Positions 33,127 through 44,100 of a DNA stretch of 64,000 nt are shown here, piece by piece. Positions within the stretch are counted from its first letter, which is position 1, and every line of letters begins with the position of its first letter. Both the position numbers and the translations under genes were made by a program. The notes beneath the pieces were generated by a model, which saw only the letters and a list, made by a program, of their open reading frames with translations, was not told the DNA's origin and searched no databases. Where the stretch lies: NCBI GenBank assembly GCA_964058845.1, contig CAXKVR010000036.1:992001-1056000 (forward strand), read 5' to 3'. The DNA comes from Carex sylvatica. Lineage: Eukaryota; Streptophyta; Magnoliopsida; Poales; Cyperaceae.

Positions 33127-34261
33127 GAGGCAGGGGTGAGAGAGAAGTAGTAGTTTTTTTTTTAACTAAACTAGGAAAAAGAGAGAAGTTGTAGTTTTTT
33201 TTTTAACTAAACTAGGAAAAAGATTGAAGAGACCTTCTTATTGTACCAGGAATAGTAATGCCATCTGCAGACTGCAGTGGTAAAAGATATTCTTGTTTCT
33301 TCAAATTGAAATCCCCGCTCTAACATCCGGGGAAATAAATCTGCTGCTATTCCTGTTTCTCAACTCTTTCTATTATTTATGGAAACTGTAATTTTCTAAA
33401 TAAAACGGGCACATACTGACAAGTGCGGATCCTAATATTATTTGCTCTTTTAGATTTGTGCAGAATGTATTTGAATGGTTAAGATTTTCCAAAAAAGCCA
33501 CGCAAAATATGAGATAGATGCGAATTCAATCCTAACATTCTTTTAAAAACCATAAGAAAGAGGGTGACAAATCTCAAAATCCTAAAAAGACCAGGTCCAG
33601 ATTTTATAAGAGGTGATTGGTTTGTTTATTTGTTTTTTTTTACTTTTTTACTTTTTTCTCAAAATCACACGGTGACGCACGCCCTGGAGATTGTAGTCAT
33701 CTCTCAATAGAGCATTATTTGGGTGAATCATATACAAAAATTGATAGTGTATTATATTATATGAATTATTCGCAAATGATTCCTACTTATCTGGACACTT
33801 TATACAGGAACACGTGACGTTCCTCTATTAGTAAAAAAATTTACTTGGATGGTAATTACCAAATAAAAATGATAAATTAGCAAGCTTTTCCTTTTTCTTT
33901 TGCAATTATATATATGGTATGGTTTACAGAACAAAATGGCTAAAAAGGTGGGATTCCTAGTGCTTTATTATTTTTTAAAGCCCACTTCCCTTTCTCAACA
34001 ACAAAAAAGAAGAAAATAACACAAATGTGACATCTACTGATAATAACGCACCCTGCCTACAGGCACTTGCTAGAAAACAAAAGAACCCAAGTAAAATGGT
34101 TATGGGATAGAAAACAAAATAAACCTAACCAATGCTATCTTCATTAATTTCATAATAACGACCTGAATCTAGTCTAAAAGGTGCTACACAGAGATTGAAT
34201 ATGAAATAAATGTGAGACAGAGAGGAAGAGAATTTCACACAAGTTAATACAAATATGTAAT
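33127..34261. other. Intergenic or ECD intron, nothing recognised
   Basis: A 37-bp-scale direct repeat with TAGTTTTTTTTTTAACTAAA occurs at about 33145 and 33190. The remaining C-terminal exon(s) of ECD should lie downstream of 35152 on minus. I looked here without finding a convincing one; a weak candidate frame near 34136-34187 encodes DSGRYYEINEDSI. Confidence 0.35.
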
Positions 34262-35098
34262 TTTTGTATGACCACGACTCCTCCAAAATTCCTGTGTATT
34301 TTATGACTATCGCGATCCTACTAAGAAACACAGCTGATGAAATAAATTCAGTAATAAGAAAGTTTTTATGGGGAAAAATAGGAAAGGACCGCTATATGTC
34401 ATTGATTGCACGGGGAAAGGTGTGTAGACCGTTACAGGAGGGAGGGCTAGGAATACGGGACATTATGGCTTTCAACGAAGCACTTATGTTGAAATTGGTG
34501 TGGCAGCTAGCAGAGGACAGAGATAAGATATGGGTTCATGTTATGAAAGCTAAATACTTTCCGAGAGGGGGTTTTTGGGCAATACAAACAAAAGGGGCAG
34601 CAAGAAAGACATGGAGAGAGATACAGAACATAAAGTGTTTCTTCAGGGATAGCATCAAGTGGCAGGTGGGGGATGGATGTTCAAAGGGATGCAACAGTAT
34701 CAAGTCTGTATGACCAAGTGCAGGGGTATTGGAAAGAAGAAAAAATTGGTCAATTATTGGGGTCAGAGGTGATAAGATCAATTCAAAGCTCAGTGAGAGC
34801 TCCAAATCAGCAAACCTTGCTACATGATAGGTTGATATGGGAGCACAGTAGATCAGGTCTGTACACGGCAAAGGGAGGGTATGAGTTGCTAGCAAAAAGA
34901 AGGCTGACGGAAATTCAGTATGATGAGTACCAGGTGGCGGCTTTCAAAGGAATATGGGCATGGAAGGGCATGATGCCCCGTGTACAAACATTTCTCTGGC
35001 GTGCAGTACATGGGGGATTAGCAACAGCTAGGGTATTGCACAGAAGAATTCGGGCTTTCAATCCTCTCTGGCGTGCAGTACATTGGTATGCCTTCTTC
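34262..35098 (+). pseudogene. LINE ORF2 3' fragment (end of RT and zf-RVT)
   Basis: Non-LTR retrotransposon reverse transcriptase, C-terminal portion only. It begins in the SKIPVYFMTIAILL segment and includes EINSVIRKFLWGK and the LCRPLQEGGLGIRDI-like motif. It continues through the zinc-binding RT region (TAKGGYELL, then FKGIWAWKGMMPRVQTFLWR and ARVLHRR). The family normally reads KIPPKVQTFLWR in a Cys/His module; only part survives. A frameshift near 34685 splits it. A 19-bp stretch (TCTCTGGCGTGCAGTACAT) is repeated at 34993 and 35065, ending the homology. The usual 5' truncation of LINE copies explains its size. Confidence 0.85.
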
Positions 35099-35151
35099 AC
35101 CTATCAGGTAGTTTTCTTAATTGTTTTTCACAGGGAAAAATAAAAGAGTAC

Positions 35152-38100
35152 CAAAATCCATATCAGATGTCGACTCCTCTTCCTCATCATGGCCATTAAG
35201 AACAGATTCCATGGCCTTAAAGAACTGATCAGTATCAAGTTGCACATCTTCTGAGTTTCTGATTGAAAAGAAACAAAAAGAAAGGTGAGAATATAGTTCC
35301 TTTCAACTTGATTCATGTTTACAAAACTCCTCAGCACTGAAGATATGCCCACCATTAACTACCAGAGTATATGAAATCTTGCTTGTCCTCAAGCAAAAAT
35401 CTCAAATCAAGTACCAGGTAGGTCTTTAAACTAACTAAATGCAAGATGAATTCCTAATTATGAAAGCTTACATGAGTTACTATTATCAAGAACCTCGAGA
35501 ATTACTTTGACAATAATTTGGACTTTTCCTTAACCAATTTTGATTCACCCCACAAATTTACCAATCAAACTTCAAATTATGAGTTGTTTTGATATTTGTA
35601 AAGACTAATTACTTAAATTTATCAATATTTCACTTTTCTTATGAAACAATGCCCTCGTTTGTGGTGATTTTTTTTTTTTTTTCTTTTTCGTCCCCCCAAG
35701 CTTGAACCAAGCCTAAGTTAGAAAGTTGTAGACTTCGTATGTTGATATATGCAAAAGTTTTTTAATTTTTTTTCGAGCTCAAAGGCATCCAGATGGATTG
35801 TGCTAGTACTCTATTTTATTTTTCTAAAATTGGAAGACGAGCTCAAAGGCGCCCCTAAGGACTTATTGCCAGTACTCTTATTTTCTTCATCTTTGCAAAA
35901 CAAGTTTTTCTTTCTTTTTCATTTGCATATATCATGAATACACACATTCAATAGTGTTCGTTCATACCAATGGATATCCCGTCTTTCTTTATTTAAAATC
36001 CCATTTCCCTATTTAAAAAGGCACAGTTCAGTTTCAAAATGCTTTTTCGATGCAATTCAAGTTTTCGTCTTTTCAATTTCTCAAAACATCCCATCCTAAG
36101 TAATTCTTTGATCAATTATGGTGTTAGTTCTAATTTCTCAAGGTCATCCCAATCATAACCAAAATGTTTCACAAAAGTCCTTAATTCTAACAATTCACGC
36201 AAATTTTCCACCTAAAAATGCAAATTTTTGAAAAATAAACATGACCTAAAATGCAGATACAATTTTCTTCTATTCCACCCCCCAAGCTTGAATGAAGCAT
36301 TGTCCTCAATGCTTGAATTCACACAAGAGAAAAAAAAATAATAATAAATAAATAGAAGAAAACATGGAAACTAACCAGACATGGAGCGAGGGGGTGAAGC
36401 GGAGGCGCCTCACTGATTGGTGGGAGGTGGGTCGGGTGGATCTGGGCGGAGCGCCCACCTCTGAGGTGCACGGATGGTGTGCTGGTCTGCACGGCCCGGA
36501 TGATATCTGTACGGTCCGTGTGAACTGGCGCTGATTCTGCTGGTATGGCAGGTGGCTGGTTTCGTGCATGTGAACTTCTCGATCAAATCTCCGATCACAG
36601 TTTGCTGAGCTTGCATTATAATACTCCAAATCCTCATTTGCAGAGCTTTCAAATCATCCAAGAGGTTGGGGTTGGCGGGAAACGGTTTGAGTTCAAGAGT
36701 TGGTTGCTCCGTCTGGGCTGGGGCACGGTCCGTATGAGATAAGTATGATCCGTGTACTGCCCCTGTGTGAGCCTTGTACGCCCCGGGTGCCATCTCCAGC
36801 TGCTCTGATTGTGGTGCACGGACCGTGTGAGATGCATGCAGTCCGTGTGTCAGGTCCTCCAGAGTGTCAGACTTTGCTTCTGTTGCAAGCACCTTCTCTT
36901 GAGCAGCTTTCTTCTCCTGCAATTCAGATAAATAATCAGGATATTTTTTTAAAAATTTACCATAATCATCACGGCTTTGTTCCTTGACCAATTGGTCAAC
37001 CACGTCGATCGCGCAGCATGTTTCTGGTTCGTCTGGTTCAGATGGGTACTTCATAGCTCGATTGAGGTTGAACTGAACCTTTTCGTCTCCAATCCGCAGA
37101 GTCAGGGTTCCATTCTCCACGTCAATGAGTGTTCGAGCTGTCTTTAAAAATTGTCGTCCCAGAATGATAGGGATTTCCTTGTCCTCCTCCATCTCCATGA
37201 CAACAAAGTCAACAGGTACATAAAACTTGCCAACCAGAACTGGCACATTCTCCACTATCCCAAGTGGTAGCCTGACAGAAGAATCAGCAAGCTGTAAAGT
37301 CATGCGCGTGGGTTTGAGCTCTCCTACTCCCATGCGCTCAAAGATAGTGTGTGGCATGAGACTCACGCTGGCCCCTAAGTCACATAGTGCTCGCTTAATG
37401 GTAGCTTTCCCGATTTGGCAAGGAATGGAGAATTTTCCTGGATCTTCTAGTTTTGGCGGGAGTTCGCTACTCAAGATTGCGCTGCACTGCTCTGTGAGTT
37501 TCACCGTCTCACGCCCCCCTAAGCTTCGCTTGTTTGTGAGGATGTCCTTGAGGAACTTGGTGTAGGTTGGTATTTGGGTTAAGGCGTTGGTGAATGGAAT
37601 GGTGATGTGTAGTTGCTTGAGCACTTGGATGAAGTTGGCGAATTGCTCGTTAAGTCTAGACTCAGCTAGCCTTTAAGGAAAGGGTACAGGCAGCCGATAT
37701 GGTGGTGGTTTTTGGGCCCCCTTTCTTCCCTGGCTGTCAGGTCCATTTTGTACGGGTCGTGTCACACTGACACGGTCCGTGTCGAAACTAGTTTGAACTG
37801 GTTCTGCTGGCCGTGTTGACTCTGCAAGGTTGGGGTGCTCAGTTTCTACAACATGTGAGTTATGCACGGTCCTTGTGGAGTCTGCATGGTCCGTGTGCTG
37901 GGCTGCTGAGTCAGTGGGCTTGGCAGGACCCTGATAATAGGTCCCACTTCACAGTGTGATGGCTTTGACCTCTCATCTGGGGTTGAGTTCTGGTTGACTG
38001 GGCAGCCTTCCAGGTTGTGGTTGATTTGGTGCGGCATGATGACTCATTTGCTCCAATATCAATTTATTCTGAGCAACCAGTTGAGCATTCATCGTTTATA

Positions 38101-41100
38101 TCTGTTGCATTTGCTCAAAAATCATCTGGTTCATCTTTCCTTGCTCATGCATGAAATCACTCACAGCGGGAGTGATATATGGCTTGGGAGGACCGGATTG
38201 AGATGCTTGGTTGTTTGAGATGGGAAATAAAGCATTGTTGTAGAAGTTTCAGTTGTTGCCGCCCGAGGGGTTGTTGAATGGGGCGGGGTTGTTTTGGTTC
38301 CACCTCCAGTTTTGCTGCTCAACCGGGTCCTTGGAGTAGGATCGGCTGTAAGGAGGTTTCAGGAAGTATGATGGTTCATTGTTGAGAGAATAGACTTGTT
38401 CGGTCTCTCTATCATCTTGCGCCAGTGGGCATTGCTCATACGCATGCCCCTCATCGCCGCACATGACACAGGGTTGTGGCTGCTGGCTGGCGACCACCTT
38501 CACGCTCATCTTTTCGAATGCTCTCTGCATAACATCTATTTTAGCGATTAGGGCAGTGATCTGATCCACTTCGAATTTGCCTCCACCTCCTGGTCAAGTG
38601 TTGTCGTGGCCGGACCATTGCTGATTCTGAGCCATGCTGTCAATTAAATGCATAGCCTCGCGAGGTTCCCTTGACATAAGAGCTCCACCTGCAACAGCAT
38701 CAACAGATATACGAGTGCTTTCAGTTAAACCATCATAAAAGGTTTGGATCAATAACCAATCAGGGAGGCCATGGTGTGGACAAGAATACTGTAACTCCCT
38801 AAACTTTCCCAGGACTCGTTCAGGGGTTCATCAGACATTTACCTAAAGCCAGTCAGTTGGGTTCTCACCTTAGCAGTTCTGTTATAAGGGAAAAATCTAG
38901 TTAAAAACAAATCAGACAATTCCCTCCAGTTGGTAATAGAGTCCCTTGGTAATGACCCTAACCATTTCTTGGCTTTATCCCTAAGTGTGAAAGGAAACAA
39001 AGCAAGTTTAATGTAATCAGACTGTGCCCCATTGGTCTTAATGGTGGTACCACACTCGAGAAAAGTTTGGAGATGAGTGTGTGGATCTTCATGATCCAAG
39101 CCATTGAAGGTGTTTTGCTGCACAATGTTGACAATGCTCGGATTTAAGGCCGGTTGTTGCCCTGGAATTCTTGGCAGCCTGATTGCACCCCTCACATCTC
39201 CAGCTCGAGGCACATTGAACTCACGAAGAGTCCTTGGTTGAAAGTCTTGCATGATCATATCATCCATGTCATCAGTCAGATATTCCTCCCCTTCCTTCTC
39301 CCCTTCACTCTTTGAATTCTGGCTCGGGTGCTCAGAGTGTACGGACCGTGTGTCTCTTGCACGACCCGTGTGAGGAGGTTGTTGGCCAGGGGGTACGGCT
39401 GTCAGATTTGGATCGGGAAGAGCAGCCATGTTGAGAGGTGGTTGTGCAGGAACATGTGGGTCTGGAGGGGTTACACGGACCGTATCAGATGTTGTGTGGT
39501 CCGTGTCAAGTACTGGTCCCCTACTCCTCAGATGGTAATCGCTCTTTGGAGGCAGTATGAATTCCAGCTTGTTCCTGAGAGAGATAAAAAGAACAGAAAA
39601 GATAAAGATTAAAATCTAGATTAACTAAATTAAGGAAAAATCCAGAAAATAAATGATGCCGTCCCCGGCAACGGCGCCAAAAACTTGTTCACACAAAAGC
39701 GTATGGTACAAAGTTTCAGTACAGCAAGCTGTACCTTTTAACCTTTAATACACCTTCGGTTCAGACTGCAAGTGCACAGTCCTATCGAGTAGTATATCGT
39801 CGGGTATCGATCACAGGGACAATTCAAATCTAAACTGGACTCTACTTAAATCAGTTAAAGACTAGAAGTGAGAAATTGTTGGTTTTTGGTATTTAATTCC
39901 TAATCAGTTCAATAACAGTAATTGAATGAAAGACAGTAAATAAACTTGGTTTAAATCAATAATAAAAGGCGTTTCTAGGGTTTCAGACTTATCTCAGTTC
40001 TGCCTCTCGGTCCCTGACACGAGTCATGTACTGTCGTACACGGGTCGTATCAGCTTACACGAGTCGTGTACTGTCGTACACGGGTCGTGTACTGTCGTAC
40101 ACGGGTCGTGTACTGTCGTACACGGGTCGTAAACTGTCGTACACGGGTCGTGTGGACTTTGAGTTAATGCACCAGTCACTGTTTCTTTACGTGGTTCCTT
40201 TGTGTAGGGTTCAACTGACCAGACCTAATGTTTCTAAATCTCAATTGTCGCATGTTGGTTTATTAACTTGGTATGGAATCTGCAATATCTGCCCTCTTTG
40301 GAGTCTAAACCTCACACTACTAGAATTTGGATTATTTGCATGAGACAAAAAATGTTCATTTGCATAGGATACCCATGCAGTTGGTGCCAATTGCATGGGT
40401 ATCCCATGCAAATAAGTTCATACAATTGATCTCGATGGTAATGACACTCATTTGGATGGGGCGCATGCAATTCATCAACTGCATGGGCGCGCAAACCTCT
40501 TTTAGATGGGCTAAAAAATTACGGCCCATGCAATTAACGTCCCATGCAATAAATTTACTACCCATGCAGTTGATCAATTATATAGCTGCTGAAAATATAA
40601 ATATATTTGTGCAATATTTTTTCATAAATGATTTGTTTATTATATATATTAATGCAATAATATTTTAAATCACAAACACTGCACAAAACTCAATCAATTC
40701 ACAATATTTGTTTCCAAACATATATTCATTTGATATCACAAAATAGTACTATCATGTCATATCACGTTTAACCCATAAACACGCTTACATTACATCAGTC
40801 TAACAACAAGTCAAGAAAAAAAGAAATAAGTTGGTACATGGCTTAATCCATAAGGTGAGCTCCTTTGCCTTTTCATTTGTGTTTCAACATAGATGACCTT
40901 CATCTTTAGCCAAAGAATGTCTACGAGTTCTGTAATTACTTAAAGAAGCATAAACATTAGTGCTAAAACAATCCCAGCAAAGCTCACCATTAAAACATGT
41001 CTGAATTCTGATCTGAATTCTAATTTTAACTTCAGTTTACTTCTCAGAAATTGGATGACTATATATTTAGATTATTATAAACTGATCATTACACAAGAAT

Positions 41101-44100
41101 TTAAATTTAAAATAATAGTTAGACATCTGAAGTTGAATAAGAAAAAATTTAAACATAATTTGCCAATTTCAATGTGGAGATTACCAATATTTGTTTTTGT
41201 CGCTCTAATTGCTTTGATCTGAGTATGGAATAATGACATAATTAGTCATCTCTCTCCACAAAGAATAGCCTCTGAAAGTCATCTCTCCTATGTGAAAATC
41301 ATACCAAAAAAAATAACAATTAGAGAAAAATGAGAGAACAGAACATACCATATTTCACATAATCGTCGGCGATTTCAAAATGTTGTGTACGTGAGATACT
41401 TCAAAATAATAAGGTTCAATCTCAGTTAGGTTCCCACCATTCTACAACAATACTTATCTAGTGAAACAAGAGGCATCGAATAATTTGTAAGAAAATTAGA
41501 TGTAACATCTATCCAATTATCCAATTAGTTAGCAAATTAGAAACTCACATACAAACAAAGAAAAAATACATAATTTGTAAGAAAGCAAAAAATATGCCCA
41601 AACAAAATACAAAAGGGAAATTGCCAGTAGTTCAAATTAAAAACTTTTTGATCTAGGTTGAGTGGTTGCTTGTGGGTAGAAAGAGAGAGATGTTACTGAC
41701 AATGTTGCGGCTACCCAGAGGCGTCCAGCGTACAGGCATCGCGTTGCAACAATGTTGAGCGAATACCATCGGTGGCTTCGGCTAGGGGTCAATTGACATC
41801 GCAGCAGTGTCGTCGGTTCGTGAGGGTGGGCTCGTGCTAGGGACTTCGTTATGGCACTGTGCGATGCGAAGTAGAGGGAGAGTTGGGTGAGGTGAGCGAG
41901 AGAAATGAAAAAAATAGCAAGAAAACAGATCTAGGGTTCGCGGAGAGGGAATTTTTGAGAGAGGAGTTCAGCTTACAGGGAAGGGCGGCTCAGATCTAGG
42001 GTTCATACCATTTAATTTGTAATTTTGAGATTAAAATAATTGGAAATTATATCTACATGGGTATATTAGTTACCAATTGCATGGGTGATTACATCAATTG
42101 TCTGAGAAATCTAATTGTATGGGCCGAAAATTTTAACCCATGTAGTTCAGTTTGTGTGCCCATGCAGAAAATATCAGTTGCATGAGAATTTACTTAAAGA
42201 TGCAATTATATTTAGTTACCCATTCTAATAATGCAAATTCTAGTAGTGTCAACTGTCGTATATTGGTTCGAGTTACCAAGTTACTTCTTTGGAATACTAA
42301 AGGTAACATCTTATCTGTCGATAAGAGGAAATGTTCACCTTCTGGCTACTAGTTGGTTTCCCCTGTTGGATCACTAATCCTACCTCATGTACTTAGTCTG
42401 GTTAAAAGATCAAATTGGACACAGTACCTTATAGATGTGGCTTCATCTAGTGGTCAAACCAAATAATAATCAAACAATTCAAACTAAGCAATTAAAATCA
42501 ATCACAATCAAGCAAACACAAATTTCAACGTAAAAATCCAATAACTAGATGCAAAATAAAACATTCGATTACATATTAACCCTAGAAACTAATAAAACTA
42601 CTCAAACATAGTACTAAAACATATAACAAAGATAAAGGAATAAGAATTCATTCTAAAACCCGAAGTACAAAGAAAATCCACAACAAAAACTCGCGTCTTT
42701 TGCTTCTCAACTTCGTCTCCAAGCAATAGCCGTCAATCTCTAATCTTAGAATTGTCTCCCTCCTCCAGAATACATCTCTGGTGCAAGAAATCTCGTTTAT
42801 ATAGACTTTGGCCGACTTTCCTTCCTTCAAATTTCTTTCCAGAATTCTATATTTCTTTCTGGATTTGTCTGATACGACCCGTATCAAAATTGACACGGAC
42901 CGTACAGAATTTCCAAAAATGTCAGATTGTAGATCTTCTCGCAAGCTTTCCGAAAAGTGGTCATACACTCAAAACGGAGCTACGAGTCAAAATCTATGAC
43001 TGTTTTAAGTTCGGATGCTGAAATTTCAGCATTGTTCTGGTCTGGTCGAGGCTGATAAGACCCGGACAAGATGTTGTAAGACCCGTAAGATGTTGTACGA
43101 CCCGGACAAGATGTTGTAAGATCCGGACAAGATGTTATAAAACCCGTGTCAGAACTTCTCAAATCCAGATTTCTTCTCGATTTCATCTGATTCCTGCAAA
43201 GTAAGAACAAACTTGCAGCAGTACCATATTCTATAGATATTCAATGCAATATGACTGATTTAATGATTCTAAATACAGGTTTTGGTACAAAATATAGGTC
43301 GGAAAGTAGATACGTTTGCGAGATATCAGTATACAAAAGAACTCCTGAAATCTTGCTTATTCACTATAAGGGTTGTTCTAAAGGCACTAAATAATAATTT
43401 AATGCACAAACAACCTTAAACCCCTTTAGAAAAGGGGTACTTATGCTCGTTTCCTCAAGAGCAAACAAAGGGTCATTAATCACAGAAGAGCAAACAAAAA
43501 TCATACTTTTCGTGTTTTGCCTCAAATACTAACACAAAACGGCTCACACTGTAAATATACGTCTATCATTAAATGATTATTGTGCTGAAAATACTCAAAT
43601 GATATTCTATATACTTTTTTTCTTTGGTAAGGTCTCTAACAGTATATATTACTAAGAAAAAGAGTTGGGCTATTATGATTCATGAAGTAAACATGATATC
43701 CACATTAAAATGTACTTGGAGACCAAATGTTACATTTTTTTTAGATTTTTTTTAAAATTAACTACTTTCCAGAAAATTCTGGATAACAAAAAAAACATCA
43801 ATTTTAAAAAATTCTAAAAGAAATATTTAAAAATTTTGAATGTAAATTTGGTCTCCCAGCACAATTTAATATGGAGGGTTGAACGGTTAGAATCGACTGT
43901 TTGAACTAAGTAAAACATGTCATTTACTTAATGATGCACAATAGCCCATCTCAAAGTGAATTATCTATACCTGAGAAATAACAAAATAACTAAAACAAAG
44001 AGAGGAAACAGAGAGAAAACCTGTTGTCAGGAACCTCAGCTCCTTCAAAGCTCGAGACTTTACGAACAAACTCCTGCATGCTTGCTGCAATATCGCCTAA

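Larger units (their letters stand above)
35385..43568 (-). mobile_element. Athila/Tat-type Ty3-gypsy element, defective
   Basis: Read on minus: one 5' LTR (43568-39686, starting TGATAGACGTATATTTACA and interrupted by a CACTA element), an Athila-type primer site TGGCGCCGTTGCCGGGGAC (39679-39661), gag, protease, then a noncoding 3' zone. That zone has the lineage motifs GCATTGAGGACAATGC and CAAGCTTGGGGGGT (about 36270-36315) and TTGCTTGAGGACAAGCAAG (about 35375-35395). No reverse transcriptase, RNase H or integrase is present and no 3' LTR is seen; the homology stops about 130 bp from ECD exon 4. It is non-autonomous or deleted. Confidence 0.85.
35259..44020 (-). other. 8.76-kb ECD intron filled with transposons
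   Basis: The donor is ACAACAG|GTTTTC at 44021/44020 and the acceptor is TCAATCAG at 35259. Splicing completes an AGA codon and joins VPDNR to NSEDVQLD. The intron contains a foldback MITE (43667-43947) and a defective Athila element with a CACTA insertion. Confidence 0.8.

Noticed and set aside
32441..33139. Gly/Arg/Val-rich open frames
   Set aside because: They are translations of GGGTACGGGTCGG repeats inside a hAT MITE with a clear 8-bp duplication.
34136..34187. Possible fifth ECD exon (DSGRYYEINEDSI)
   Set aside because: Splice phase with exon 4 works only with a weak acceptor, a stop follows at once, and similarity to ECD is not convincing.
40014..40160. Regular 21-bp repeats resembling a CRISPR array
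   Set aside because: The units are tandem with no unique spacers, lie in a plant retrotransposon LTR, and no cas genes exist here.
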